DNA of 64,000 nt from Hemibagrus wyckioides (GCF_019097595.1 NC_080727.1:11817001-11881000), one strand, 5' to 3'; positions 1 to 14,270 are shown, numbered from the stretch's first letter. A program made the numbers and translations. The notes: generated by a model not told the origin, from the sequence alone.

Positions 1-526
1 TTCAAGGATGTATTTCTCTTCCTGTACTTTTGTGGCTGAAATCCCAAGACCTCTGTCTGTTGTAGTGCATTGCAGTGGCACATGTGTGGGTGATTTTCCC
101 TTTGTTTTAGAAAAAATGTGAGCAGGGCATTAACATAAGATTCTTCAGTGATTCATGATAGTGGGCAAGCTCAAACAGGCCATAGTATCCCAAAGAGTGA
201 ACATCACTTAGTGTAACATCAGAATCAATAGACAGAATAGAAAAGTCGAATGGAGGGGATATCTTAATGGGAATAGACTAAACCTTGGTGGGTGTTAAGA
301 GTGCGGGAATATGTTTCACCTCACTGTTACCAGAGATTAGCATTTACAAACTTTAAGTATAAATTTGTACAATTTTAGTCATATGGATGGGTCAAAAGCA
401 GTGCAAAAAATTTAGCTCTGATTTATTGTTTACTGACAAACTATAAAATATTGCATGCTTTATTGAGGAATTGGTATGAAGTATATTATTGAGGATAGCA
501 GTCATTATTGGGGATCAAACACTTAC
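1..526 (-). other. ppp2r2b: ppp2r2b intron 2 (partial)
   Basis: This is the intron downstream of shared exon 2. Its donor GTAAGT is read on the minus strand at 521-526. The next coding exon lies beyond the left edge. I see no exon, RNA gene or repeat family here. Confidence 0.8.
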
Positions 527-624
527 CTCCTGCTCTCTCTGGAAAACCACCACACGACCCCCTTTGTCCCCTGTGGCAAGGAGCTCTCCAGTGGAGTTGA
601 ACTCAACAGTGGATATGATGTCAG
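527..624 (-). CDS. ppp2r2b: ppp2r2b shared coding exon 2 (PP2A regulatory subunit B-beta)
   Basis: This exon encodes the start of the seven-bladed WD40 propeller of the B55/PR55 regulatory subunit, which directs the PP2A catalytic/scaffold dimer to substrates. It is 98 nt. With the last G of the first exon it makes 33 codons, beginning [20 protein letters not shown] and containing [13 protein letters not shown]. This is nearly identical to vertebrate B55 proteins, which usually have FNHTG where this has FNSTG. The acceptor is ACCCAG at the high-coordinate end and the donor is GAG|GTAAGT. Entry phase matches both alternative first exons. The exon alone cannot separate B-alpha, beta, gamma and delta. 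The beta assignment comes from the B-beta-2 first exon at 36.8 kb. Which teleost duplicate (ba or bb) this is cannot be told. Confidence 0.95.
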
Positions 625-3429
625 CTGGGTAAAGATAAAAACAATGTATTAGTAATGGTAATCTACACCTAAACACCTGCTCATTCGGGCAAATATCTAT
701 CCACATCCACATCAAATATCACAATGGGGTAAAACTGTGATCTTGGTGACTTGGCAAGCCAGGCCAGATTGTTTCTGTATTTGCGGATATCCTGGACTTT
801 TTGGTGCTTAGAGGTTTATAGAGTTTATGCAGAGGGGTGTAAAAAACAACCAAAAAATCCTGTGAGTGGCAAGTCTCTGGGTTGAATGGCATGTAATGCA
901 TTGTGCTAGTTCCACATGATTGGATGACTAGATGAAAAAAAAAATAAAACCAACAAAATAAAAAAATAAAATAACAAATAAAACAAAGGACCCTTTCCAC
1001 ATGTCAAGATTGTAGCCCTGACAATCTGCTGCTTGCATTTCAAAACAGTTTGAGTAAGAGTATGTGTAAGAATTTGCACCACTTGGTTAACATGCCATGC
1101 AGGAAATTCACCAGGCTTGCTATGTCAGCAGTAAAATGAACAGGTACTTGCTAGACAGTGGCTGATTTTTTGTTCAAATATTTTTTTTCCAAAAGATAAC
1201 ACTCCTTAACAAGGCAAAAACTGACATGCACTGCAGTAAGCATCTGTCTATATGTGCACATTTTTGTAATGACAGTGTCTGTGGTACCATCTGATACAAC
1301 ACAGTTCATGCAATAGATTGATACACAGATATTTCTGTCTGCATCATGTTAACTTAAAATACTCTGCCTGAATGTACCCACGGTAAACATTACAAGCACT
1401 CTCTAGTGTTTATAAAATGAATGGCTCACACACCATGTACTGAATGTCTATTACTTGCATTTGGGATTTATTTCTACAGCTGTAAAATTATTTTCTGAAC
1501 ATCTGGATACAATTCAGATCAAAATAATCAAAGCTGACACACTGAGGTGTGCAGTAGTTTTTTCTTTGAAACTCGCTGAAATGACTCAGTTTGCTTGTTT
1601 TGTCACAATTGTATTTGGAAACTTAAACCATGAAAACATGTGATATCCACTACAAGGGATAAGTAGTGCAGGGGCAAAAACAAGAAACATTTGGTAGTGC
1701 ACACAATTCCATGCCAAATGAATTTCAAAACTGTTTGAAAAATGGGAAATGAGAGGTACATTTGTCAGTAGTTGAGTAGTTCAGACTGTTTGCATAGCAT
1801 CAACTCAACAGCTGAATGTTTCCTAACAGAATGTGATGCTTTCAGGGAAAGCTGCTGATTCAGTGAATATGTGAGAATGACATTGTTACAGTATTATGCA
1901 GCTTTAACAGTTTTTAAAATGTGATATATCAGGCAGGAAGAATCTGAATCTTTACAGAGATAAAGCTTTGTGAGGAATGGAAGGCTAGAGCCAGTGACTT
2001 TCCCAGAGTGCTTTCTGAATGCTTTTTAATTCTGGTGTGATTTGTCAAGTTATATTGTATGTGAAAATAGGCATATATTTAGAAATACTCCTGTAAATGC
2101 ATAGAAATTGTGACAAAGATTATAATTGCAAGTAAACTGGTTATAATTAGCTCTCATACCACTTACTGTCAATCATGTCAGCATAATGTACTGTGCTTCT
2201 TTAAACCAGGTGCAGACAGGTGGTGCAGGTGAAATGTGAAGTAAAATCATATAAAAAGCACATCTGCAACACAAATGAATGATAAATTGGAGATAGTTCT
2301 GGCATTTCCATTTCAACTATGACCAGAATAATGATATCCAACTAATAGTGATATCCAAAATTTTGTATAAAAGTGTTTATCACTATAAAAGTGATAAACC
2401 AAATTTTGCAAAATTAAGGATTCCTCTTTAAGGCAAAATTGCTCATGAAGCTTTTCTTGTAGCGTGTACTGGTTACAGACCAGTTCAATAAAGAGAGCAC
2501 AGATAAGGCAGCTCTGAACAGCACATGACTATATTCTAACAGCCCTTGCCGTACAAAGAAACATTTGTTGATGACCTCAACAGAAAACTGAACTCTCTGC
2601 AGTGCAGAAGAATTCATACCTTTGACACATCTTCGGCGGTCCTCTTCAAGTAGATACATCTCTTTCTCTAACTTTGAGATGCACTGTTGCTATGCAATCC
2701 TTCTCTTGAAAGGAAAAGGCACTGTCTCGGCTACACTAGATTCCTTCTCTATCTCTTCTGCTTTCCCTCTATCATCTCATCAAAGGTGGCTACTTTAGTA
2801 ACAGCAGTGTATCACCTTGCATCTAATCAGCTCTCCCCTCACATTCTCATAGTATCCCTAGAGCTCTGAAAGTAGTCTCCTGTCCATCATTAGCATGAAT
2901 TTGAAGGCAAATGCAAAACTAGGTGGTTTCTGAATAATCCCAGTAACAGATTACTGAAAAATAGAGAATAGTAGAAAGAGATTTTTTTTCACCGTTTTTT
3001 TCTGCTTATCTATCGTCTCTGTAGAGAATTGAAGTGCATAGTTTCCATGACAACCCTTTCCAGACTACAGAAAAAAGGCTTTGTGACAAATTTGGTTCTG
3101 TAGTTTTAAACACAGAGCACAACATTTAGAGAATTATCACCTAATTCAGTCAGCAGAAGGATTTTCAATACTAGCAAATACTATTAAGCCACATTGAGCA
3201 CTAGCCTCCACAGGAATCCTTAGGAGCATTTATACTTAAGAAAAGGTTAAACTAAAGTTACGTTTATGTTTTATAATTGAGCACAGGCCTTGTATAACTT
3301 TGCTAACTTATTATTTACCCTACAGCCAGTAACCAGAAAATAACATTTAGCCTGTAAGCTGTAAATCTCAACCCCACACAAACAACAAAAATAATATGAA
3401 TTTTACAAATGTCCAGGGTAGGCGAATGT

Positions 3430-3700
3430 TCAAATCAATTCAAATTCGATTTTATTCGTGCAGCTCTATTAATCATGGACATTGTCACAGCATAGCTTTA
3501 CAGAAATCTAGAAATTCTGGAAATAAATTATACATTTTAAATTTATCCTGAATTAGCAAGCCAGAGGCAATGATGGCAAGGAAAAACTTCCTGAGATATT
3601 AGGAAGAAACCTACAGCAGAACCAAATTCATCACATGACTCAAATTTACAGCATACCCACTTTGAGCAGGAATTTGAATAGCAAAACTAGTTGTCATCAA
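3430..3700 (+). repeat. dispersed fish repeat relic (AGCAAGCCAGAGG family)
   Basis: The stretch around 3555-3640 has the phrases GCAAGCCAGAGGCAATG, GGCAAGGAAAAACTTCCTGAG and GGAAGAAACC. I recognise these from a dispersed repeat common in teleost genomes. Boundaries are approximate and the family name is unknown to me. It may be the tail of a DNA transposon. Confidence 0.4.
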
Positions 3701-4516
3701 CTGGTAATAGACTTCAGACAAAATGTAAAAAAAAAAAAAAAAGCCAGTATAAAGTCAGGTAGGGAAGGGAAGGATCTATGATGTACTTAAACCTCTCATA
3801 TGTGTAGTGCCTGCACTACAGTTACTAGTGTCTAGTGGCTATGAAGAGACTCTCATGTAAGAATAACTAAAATAGAACAACTGGGCTCAGGCTTAAATAC
3901 TATGCTTAGAGTGTTACAGTTGCTTAATGGCTATTACCTAATGGTCCTTGATGTTAAATGAGCTATTGTGTGCATGGTTAAAGGCTTTTTTCATACCATA
4001 AAGAAACAATTACTTACTTCAGAGCTTTTGATTTTCTAGTACAAATACTTATTGTGTGGGCACTGAAACTCTACTTTGTATCTCTCCCACTGTATCATTC
4101 ACACAAACTGCCAGTTTACACATTCAGTTCTCATGCAAGCTGGAACTCATCACAGAAAAGACAGCAAAAAACCCAGATGCCTTTCATGCAACTTCTGATT
4201 TCATTAGCTACTGTCCTCTTCTTGTGGTAGAGAAGAGGAGCTAAAAGTTATAACTTGAATATACAGTATATTTAGAAAACAGCACATAAATTTCAACCAT
4301 ACAGTTACCTTTTATAGTGGCATTGGCATGAATTTAAATATGATTCCAAACAAGACCATATAAAAGTGATGCAGATCTAATTAAAAATATCAGGTATTTG
4401 TGTTCATACAGTTTTGAGAGGAAAAAAAGAGAAAAGACAAGAACACAAGATTTGTGTGACCCAATTTGCCACAGATGTGTTCTCCCACTGGAGCTTTCAT
4501 TAGAATGCTTACCTAG

Positions 4517-4517
4517 C

Positions 4518-4566
<49 letters not shown>
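4517..4566. repeat. (CA)n microsatellite
   Basis: About 25 CA units with one AA interruption, inside ppp2r2b intron 1. Open frames over it are artefacts of the repeat. Confidence 0.97.
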
Positions 4567-4569
<3 letters not shown>

Positions 4570-5221
4570 CCATAATAATTGCACTCAATGTGCTGCTCTG
4601 TCAACATGTCAAACAATCATATCATGTACAATGTATCACAGGGTCCATCACAAAGAGCTGCACTGGGGCAGAAATAATTACATCTAAATCATATTCCCTT
4701 TTTAAGAATCTGAATTTCAAATTCAGACATTTCAAACATGCCGACCTAATTAGACCCCAGAAGAATCCAATTTTCTGACTTCTTCTCAAAGCATTTTTCA
4801 TCATTACCAGTACACAAAACACATAAAAGCCAGCCAAGGAATATAATGAACTGAACACAATTACACATTTAACGAGACAGAAAGCTGGTGGATGGAAATC
4901 TAACATGCAGTCTGTAAAAATAAGAATCCAATTTATGAAGTAATTTATCTTTTGTCTTTTATGCAACCACTTGGATTGTGACGGCGTCTTTCTGTAACCT
5001 ATATAATGGTCAGTGGGTTAATCGAGTGAGACTGCCATCTCTTCTGAAAAGGGGGCAGCCAAGTCTCAGAGCTAGGGTTTCCCTGTCATTATTAACACAT
5101 TGCATATGGGAGGAACTGAAAGGGAGAAGCTAATTAATTGAACCAATCTGACAAGGGAGGAGGCACTGCTACTTTGTCCTGTGATCACAGACTGTCTGGC
5201 ACTTACATCCAGACATGTGAA

Positions 5222-5248
5222 ACACACACACACACACACACACACACA
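5222..5248. repeat. (AC)n microsatellite
   Basis: About 13 uninterrupted AC units in ppp2r2b intron 1. Confidence 0.97.
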
Positions 5249-7396
5249 ACAGTGAAGTGCATACAGAAGAGGGAACAGCATTATCCACGGTTGCCAGGTT
5301 TCAGAAAATTTCCAGGCCAAAATACAACTCGAAAAACACAAACTAGCCCAAAACATTCAGGCACTGGAAAAGGAAGACAGATTTTTCTTTTTTTTCTCAG
5401 CTGTTTTGTGGGAAACAAGGTCACTGTGCTGCACAAACCAAATGAGAAAGGAAACATGTATAACTGTAGCAAAATCTAGAAAACCAGCAAAATCAGACAA
5501 GGAAACACTGACAAGAAAATCCAAATAAAAGCCTTATCCAGACAATATTATGTGTACCTGTGGTCCGGGGGTAATTTTGTATTTTACAGGTGCTACTCTG
5601 ATATTATTTCCATTCAGATTGGTCAGAAAATTACCATTTGTTTTTTTGTGTTAATTGTTTTTCACTCAGCAATCAGATCACTTTACATGTATCACTGATT
5701 TTCACTGATTTTCTTTTCAGGTTTGAACTACTGCTGCTGTGGTCAGTCCTGTAGGACTCGCATCAAACACTTCCTGAATCACAAAATGAAAAATAGTTGC
5801 TTTAGAAAATGGGAAAATTTTTCAGTAGTAGGAAAAAAAATAACATCATTAAGAGACATGAAAATCAGCAGGCTGATTAAATGAGGCATTAAAATGGCAG
5901 TTATATGTAGAATACATTACTTCAAATTCATATAAGCACAATAATAATCAACTTTCAATTTTCTGTAAATAATACTTAGGCCTATCACTGCAAGGTCAGG
6001 GTCAGATTTGGGGCTCCAAGAGAATGGAGCACATATGAACATTTAAGAAGCCTCACTGGTACTACAAAAAAAAAAGAGTTATTTTTCAGTTACCGGTCAG
6101 TAGCTATCAAAATTAAGGAGTGAGGAGTGTGTTATGATAAAATGAAATGTTATGATAAAAGCTGATGGGTAAGGTGCAATTCAACAAAAGTAAAAATAAC
6201 AACCAGCATAACATTGCTTTGTGTTAGCATTTAAAATATCTTTCACTTTTCTCTTATCTTCTGCTAATATGTTTAGGTTCATATATGCTTAGCCTTCACT
6301 AACCCTTTCTTGTCTTTGACACTTGACTGGACTGACATATTCACCAACAAATATCCAACATGCTGTCACTTCTGCTCATGCTCACATTACTACATGTGAG
6401 TGCTAAAGATTGCACATTCCAGTGTCCTGTCATGCTGTTAATATTCTCTGGTTTGTAAATTAAATTGAAAGCCTCCTGTATGCACAGCATCAGCAGGAGA
6501 TGGAAGGCTTAGGGATGAGGGATCATGAGTGGATGGAGATAATGCTGTGTCAGAAACCAGGCTAAAATTGAAGTGCAGAGGGAAGCAGAGACAGGGCTAG
6601 ACATGCTACAGCCCATGTCATTATTAAAATATGGTTTCATTTCAGTTTCTCACTTTAAAGGTCCCAGAAATATGCCAGCAAATATAACAGAACTAATGGT
6701 CAGGGCTGCTTAATCAAAAAACTTGATGACTGACTAGGGGAAAAGAGATTTACTGAGTTGATCACGTAGAAATCTGATTATAAATTATACAGAAAAAAAG
6801 TGTGCTTGATGTGCTTTGTAGGCCATAGTGCAGGGGTGAATACTTTAAAATCCCAGACGATATAAAAAAAAAAATCTTACCATAAATCCCCTAGTGTTAC
6901 TCTGTGGCTTCCAAGATCTGGTTTTATAGCAAAGTGCAAGTGCAGACAATGTGTCTGTGATGTACAGAACAATTACTATTGTAAGATATAATGCAGACTC
7001 TGGGAAAGGGCAAGTTTCAGGTCTTTGGTCAGGATCATAAAATTGCATTTTGTTTTTTAGTTAGTTCTGCCCTAAATAAATTCACATAACAGATTTCATA
7101 TAACAGATGCTATATTTACATATAGTTCACAAGAAAAAATGGTACTGTGAACAATAATATCTGTGAATATCTAAACAAATCAGGATGTGCTGTGTTCACC
7201 CACCTCCCCAACATCACCAGCTGCTCCCTCTTTCACTACGCTGAGCGCATCATGCACTGGATTTTTGTTTTGGAGGGAATAATGAATGTGTCTCCTGGGG
7301 CTGGAGCTGAAATATTTTTTAATGAATAAATCAGATGGAGTAAAGTGGCCAGGGGGTTGTTTGGATTGGCAGCCATGCTTAGCTAGCCCCAGTCAA

Positions 7397-7397
<1 letters not shown>

Positions 7398-7429
<32 letters not shown>

Positions 7430-7430
7430 A
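7398..7430. repeat. (AAAAC)n microsatellite
   Basis: Five to six AAAAC units. This is the kind of A-rich tract often left at the tail of a retroposed sequence, but no body is recognisable beside it. Confidence 0.9.
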
Positions 7431-10400
7431 CATGCAAAGCTTCCCATCTGATCATCCAGAGAGACTGCATGTCTCTTGTGAGCAACAAACATTTTGGTCA
7501 GAGGTCTTTGCTCTCTCACTGTTTACTTGTCAGGAAGGTCGCAAGATTGAAGCCAACTTGTGTTCAACTAAAATTACAAACTTGGACTGAGCAGATATGC
7601 TGCTTTTATTAGATTGTTTTTGTGTCCGACTCTTAAAATGGTAAGTCACTATAAAGTATTGTGCTTTTTAATGCAACTATCATTCCTAAAATCCCTTTGT
7701 TTATTTTCAACTGAAATGTAATGCAAATAAGCCTTCAACTGACTTCACTCAAACAGAAACGTGACACCTATTGCTGAGATACTGTGTTCAGGTGTCACTG
7801 GTCTAGCAGCAGACATGGTTTCAGGCTCTTTCATATCTGGTATCAATTTGTTGCCTGAGCTGTGTCTGTAAACAAACCCTGTTATGCTTAGTTTTAGAAA
7901 CTTTTGTAATTAAAGGAACATGCCATCAGACTAAATACATACAGTTGATAGAGTCCAAGTGACATTCTTTGGTCTCCGATATTTCTGACAAAGGCCTTTC
8001 CTCTGCAAAGTGTGAATTCTCTGCAGAATTATCTTTCTATTGTTCCCTCCAGAAGCCCATCAAACGGATGCTGAAAAGTAGGATTGCAATGAATAGAGGG
8101 GGATGCTGAGCTCAGATACTGTTGCTGCACTCTACGTTCCACTGCAGTGCTATAAAGAGCTACTTAACATAAATAACCCTCTGCATTGACAGGAAGAGAG
8201 AAATCAAATCAATGCCAAACTGTTCATGTGCATGGCCAGGGGTTAATATAATTCATGTCTAGGCTACTGTACTAAGTAGAGCGAAGCATTGTGTATAATT
8301 TCAAAACCTAATATTTTACGTGAACCAAAAACGGAGAAACAGAGCATAAAACCAAAACTACACTGCAGGGGTTTAATAAAGCCAAAAATAAAGCCAAATA
8401 AAATCCTACAAAATGTGTGTGTGATATATTCAGGAGACAAAGAAGATCTCAAAAAGGACTACTCAAATTCCTAAAACTGCCTAATATGTCTTTTTTTCCT
8501 AATATTCCTAATTTTAAGAATGCTAACGTCAAATAATATATTTGTTCCGTAGCATCAGATTTGAGTAAATAATAAATGTGCTTCATTGTGATTAATTGCA
8601 TAAAATAACATGATCAATCATGTTATTTTTATTAAGTCATGTTCAATTTGATTTCTCTCTCAATTTTATGTGCAGTTTATACTAACAGTCTGATATGGGA
8701 TAGCTGCAGAAAGAACAAGGGTGGCATATGGTGAAGTCTAATAAACCTCCATGTAACTCTAGGATTTGTTCATTCCTGGACCAGCATCAGTACTGCCTCC
8801 ACAGATGCAACATTTATCTTTATGATATTTTTGTCCACCTGCTAATCTCTCTATCTCTAATGTGTGTCTGTTGCATCCTTACAATAAAGCAAATAAAAGA
8901 GTAAGGAGGCCCTGGGCTGGTGTGCTAATGAGAAACACAGGTGCCTTCCAGATGTCACTATCACAAATATCTCTGATTCCCACGCCACGGCTAGACCAGC
9001 TGATGCTACTTACCATTTGCGCCACACTATAGGACATTCATGCCAATCTACATCAGTGAATTAAATAACAGTGGTTGGGTTACTTTGTCAGCAAAAACCT
9101 TGAATGTGACATTATATGCTGTAATAAGATAAATCCTTTCATTTTAAACTTTGCTTTTTTAATTCTTTGAAATAGACGAAACACAATTTTCAAGCATGTT
9201 CTAGGGGATGTCTGTAGTTTTTACTCTAGGCTAGATTTGCATAGTATAAACCATCTCTATGTAAATATTGTGTAAATATTGAGTTGTACTCAATCATTAG
9301 TAGGTCACATGACTATGTAAGCTATACCCGGGTTAGGAACTCAACTAAAGACCTTGTAAGCATATATTAATTTGAATGTTACAGTGAAGTTAACTAAATT
9401 CACAAATGATTAAAAAAATGAGTATAATGCCTGAGTATAATGCCTATGATTAAAATAAAAATCTTCTCTATTTATGGTCCAGAATGTGTCCTGGTGCTTC
9501 AGCATTAGCCACCACCAACTGGAGTAATCCATTTAAAGAAGCATGGATTCCAGTCTGTATTGCATTTAGGGTAGAGTATAACTGAAACAAGATAACTTTG
9601 TAAAGTTCTCCTTGGCTACTACAATACCATCAGCAATACTTCAGAGTATAAAATACCTGGCCCTGTATGATCAAGACAAGATAAATGTTGGACTTAATTA
9701 TTTGGATTAAGCCCATCGGATTTATTTGCTCTTCGAAGTAAACACGTACGCCCTGGGCCAAAGGAGCTTAACACTCAAGCTACAGCTCCTGTGCAATCCT
9801 TATTTGTTTGTGTTAAGAGAGTTAACAGTGTATAGAGCTGGATATAGAAAATTATTAGGATGGCTATATTTAACTGCTGTAATCATGCTCCATATCTGCA
9901 AGGCATTGAAGTTTCCTTTGTCAGGAAACCCTTTTGAATGACTATTGTGTCAGCTGTATCATCTAGAGACTGATCCTCTGTAAAAGCAAGTAAAGTGTTT
10001 CCACAGCTTCATTAGTGTTTCTCTGGCCTAGTATGGGATCTGCTTTACATAATGGTGTTTTAGCTGCTAAAAAACATAATTCTTAATCATATTTTCTGTC
10101 TCATCATACATTTACATAAACTGACATCCCACTCCTTTATTTAAGTTTCCTTATATATCTAAATTTATATCTATAAACAGAAATGTGTAAGATGACTAAA
10201 AAGGTAGACGTTTGTTGATTTTATATCTTATTAGCACAGAGAGAGGTGGAAGGATATTCAGACTGCTCCTACAATTCAAAAATATATTGAAAAAGCAAGG
10301 ATTTAAAGAGAGCCAGAAAAAGATACATTAGCAGTGTGAATATAAAGAACTTAAAGAAAGAGAGCCATAATTCTTCCACTGAGAGTTACAGACACAGACA

Positions 10401-13282
10401 CAAACTCAGGATCAGCCTTGATTAAAGTACTAAACAGCCAGATGGATGCACCTACACCAGGGGGTTGGTTTACAAAAAGACACTGAGGAAAGAATGGTGT
10501 CTGTCTCCAGCTATATGTTAATGGGTCACTGTATCACCATTAAGCATCTCCACTGTGGAATTCCCATTTCAGCTGAGGATATTAAATCAGGAGTCTGTTT
10601 TAAACAATAGTATTAAAATAATGGCACATGAAGCAGTGATGATTGTGACATTTGGGCTATCTCACTGTAAAAACATAGTTTCATTAATTTTCTTATTTGT
10701 TTATCTATGCTCTTGAATATCATGCAGTACTACACAGTTCTTTTGAATGTGTTATTGTGTCATTTCTTTCGGGTACTGAGTGTTGACACTCCTCCTAGTT
10801 TACCTGCTATTGTTTACAAGGAAGACTTGACAGATAGATGGCAATCACTTAAACCAATGCTTAAACAATAATGAAAAAGTTTCTTTAAAACATACATGGA
10901 ACCTTTCAAACAGAAAAATAACTATAGCCGAGATAAAATTTTATTTTATTTTATTTTTTATTAGATTTTATGGAGCTGTTGTATGAAAATTGTGCATTCA
11001 GACTGCAATTAAAACTAATTTTACTTTTACAAGAACATGAATAGAAGTTGCTTTAATTTAAAGCTCCAGCAAACAATTATGTCAGTAAATGTCTGTTTAT
11101 TTAATTTTTGATTAATTTTATGATGTCACCTGTTTTTTTTTTTTTTTAATCAGACATAAGAAGTACACAATTCCATAAGAAACAATAAAAGTTACAATGT
11201 TTAAGTGTTCACTGTTTCGATCAGGGATCCTCAAACACAATCATCAGAACTAACAAAATCCAGGTCATTGTGTCCCCATGACTGCAGTTCATAAACTATG
11301 GTCTACAATATAATCAACACAGCCACAGAGTAAACACACTTCGAACCAACACACAGACTCTTTGATAGAATACAAACAGATTTTTGCCCTAATGCTCTAT
11401 AATACATTGCATTCGTGTATTTTTTTTATCAGTATACAGTAATATACATAGATTATTGCAGCTTTTGATTCACTTTTTTCTTTTTGAATTATACTTAATT
11501 ACTACTGCATTTCATCCTAAAAATGGCATTTACAATCTAAAAAAAATCCAATAGGTAGAAGTTGATCATTTTGTTAAATTTTGTTTGTTCACACTATGAA
11601 GTCAAGATGGCAAAATGTACTAAAGTCATTGTGCATATAAATTTAGCTCAAGGACATGTATGTAAAAAAAGATTCACACATTTTGACACAAGGGCTTTTA
11701 TTAACATGATAATTATGCCAAACCAGACTCAGTCCTTTTGGTAATCAAAGGCCAACTCTGCTGTGTCTCACGCTGTGCAGAGACAAAGGGATGCTCATTA
11801 ATTTGCTCTAAGGCTAGAAATAAAAATGTACATTCTAAACCCAGGACAAATACATTTTTTCTCTACAGTTATATAGAGTTATAAGTTATATCACTTCACA
11901 GTTATAAAGAAATAAAGACTTTGAAATAAAGACAGTGCAGATTCTTCAGGGTTTCCCTGTTTTGTTTTGTTTTTTTCATGAAACAGAAAGCACAAGGTTT
12001 TTAGGTCAGCCAGCTCCCTGGTTAATAAGAAATAAGATGTTTCAGAGCACTTTATTTATTCTCTCTAACAGCCCCCTCTGTGTGTTTTCTTTTGTAGTAC
12101 TCTTCTCTTTGAACTGGTGCACCATCCCCAAAGACCCAGCCTTATTTAAAGCTCCTGCTAAAGATAGAGGTGTAGGGAGCATCTCCCAAGAGTGTTCAAT
12201 AGTTCAAAGTATTGCAATTGCATTCAATGTTGATGTGCTGTTTCTTGTGTTGTTTGATCACTTCAGTAAGACACAGCTCATTTTTCAAATCTAATCATGC
12301 ATAAAATGTCACATTAATTTTCACAAACCACTATTTCCAGTTCCCTTCACAGTATTTTGCATTAACTCTGAGATGGATTTCAGAGTGTTCAGACCACTTG
12401 GGTGGATACTTGGTGGTTAAACATCTATTCCCTTACCAGCAAGGGATAAGCCTCCTAAGAAGTTCACCCAGATTAGAGAGGGAGTGTTCAGGTGTCACAC
12501 TACCTCTTCCATTTGTTCAGCACTAATTCACATGTAAACTCCTAAAACTAAAGCTTACCACTTATTATGTACGCATGCAAACTTTTAAAATAATATTTGG
12601 CAATACAAACAAAACACAGCAAGATACTAATACATGTTAAATGAATACAAAAAGACACATTTTTTCTTAATGACTTTAAGCACTAGGAGACACTAAAACT
12701 AAGTACTGAGTTACTGTCTGAAAGACATACGGTGGGTTGAATTATCACCATTAATTTGTGGGTTTTTGTATCACTGTGCTCATAAAGTTTAATAGCATGT
12801 CTTACCCATTAATGTATGCTTATGTTTCTTTTGTGATTTCAACTTGGGGTTTTCATTTTATAGCTAACATTCGGACTGCTGTCGGATTTCATTTTGTCAA
12901 AAATGCTAGGGATTTTGACTAGAAAATAAAAGGTTCAAGCAACATTTTTTACATTTTACAATTGGATTTGTGTAGTGCTACATTAAAGTGCTCAGTATGG
13001 ACATGGTCCACCTTACAGTTCTCTTAGGACTCTGTTACTCCATTGACATTCTGCACACTGAACTTTAATATGTAATATTACATGTTATAACATGTAAAAT
13101 AATTGCAAATCATATGCTATTTTTCATATTATTCTTATTTCTTATTATATGTATTCAATCTTATTTTTGGTATAGTTTCTTGAATTTATTTGTATGCATA
13201 TGCAAGGAGGAGTATAGGCCACACTGTCATTTCACTGCAGTTCACTGCAGTGTGTATGTAAAAAATTTAATCTTGACTCTAA

Positions 13283-13384
13283 AAAAAACTCTCATGGAGT
13301 GTTCTAATTTTTTCACACACACACACACACACATATGTGTGTGTGTGTGTGAAAAAATTAGAACACCCCATGAGAGTTTTTTTT
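13283..13384. repeat. near-perfect 102-bp palindrome with CA/TG core
   Basis: Arms 13283-13314 and 13353-13384 are inverted copies of 32 nt with one mismatch. They surround (CA)10-TA-(TG)8, which is itself self-complementary. Each arm contains TTCTAATTTTTTC or its complement, which looks like a Tc1-like terminal end. Two element ends may therefore abut head to head. The whole could form a long hairpin or cruciform. Confidence 0.9.
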
Positions 13385-13397
13385 AACATATTTAAAC

Positions 13398-14270
13398 ATA
13401 TGGCTATTTGATCTTCTTTCAAGCAATGGCCATCCAAGCAAATTCACCCCAAGAGCAGCCGGAAGACATCTTCAAAAACCAGCAAGCTTTTGCTACAGTT
13501 TATGCCAAATTGCATGAATCTACAATTAGACTATACAACTTTTTTATGGGAGGTGTGCAAGAAGGAAACCTTTGCTGTCTAAAAAAGCATGAGGGCAAGA
13601 CTGAAGTTTCCCAAAGAACACAGAGACAAAGTCCAAGACTTCCGGAATAATGAGCTTCAGACAAATGAGTCTAAAATTTAATTATTTGGACACCATAACA
13701 GGGCATGTTTGGCGTAAACCAAATACAGCATTTCACCAAATGAACCTCATACCAACTATGAAACATGAAGGTGGAAGTGTTATGGTTTGGGAATGCTTTG
13801 CGGCAACAGGACCTGGCCAGCTCACAGAATCCATTATGAATTATACATTGTATCAGAAGGTGCTTGAGGAACATGTAAGACCATCTGTCAAAAAAACTGA
13901 GCTAAAGTGTAACTGAACCTTGCAACATGACAATGACCCAAAACAGTAAATCCACCAAGGACTGGATGAAAAGTAAAAATTGGAGAATTCTGGACTGGCC
14001 AAGTCAAAGCCCAGATCTAAATCCTATTGAGACCCTGTGGGGTGATTTGAAACGGACTGTGTATGCAAGAAACCCCCCAAACATCACACAGCTGAAAGAA
14101 TTCTGCATTGAGGAGTGGGGGAAACTTTCTTCCAGTTGTGATGTCAGAAACTGGTATATGGCTACAAGATCAGAAATTGACATATTGACATTTCTTAATA
14201 AAGAACCGAATATTTAATGTGGTGTTCCCTATATATGGCTATTTGATCTTCTTTCAAGCAATGGCCATCC
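13398..14270 (+). mobile_element. Tc1-like transposon relic with 38-bp flanking direct repeats
   Basis: Transposase fragments run in broken frames through 13550-14217. They include GVQEGNLCCLKK, VWRKPNTAF, GSVMVWECFAATGPGQ, KSKNWRILDWPSQSPDLNPI (about 13970) and ETLWGDLKR. This is the DDE domain of a Tc1-like transposase. The first catalytic motif reads TNES instead of TDES (about 13660), so the first Asp is lost. Stops and frameshifts follow, and the N-terminal paired-type DNA-binding domain is largely missing. A perfect 38-bp direct repeat, 13398-13435 and 14233-14270, brackets the coding remnant. The element is dead. Confidence 0.85.
13408..14217 (+). pseudogene. Tc1-like transposase pseudogene
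   Basis: Three open segments (13408-13650, 13650-13916, 13927-14217) together cover the C-terminal two thirds of a Tc1 transposase. Frameshifts and stops separate them, for example TGA just after TELKCN. The second catalytic Asp context (QHDNDPK) and the final Glu (NPIE) remain. The first Asp is replaced by Asn and no intact N terminus exists. Confidence 0.85.

Noticed and set aside
4334..5479. Several open frames over CA repeats on both strands
   Set aside because: They are generated by the dinucleotide repeats and have no homology or splice structure.
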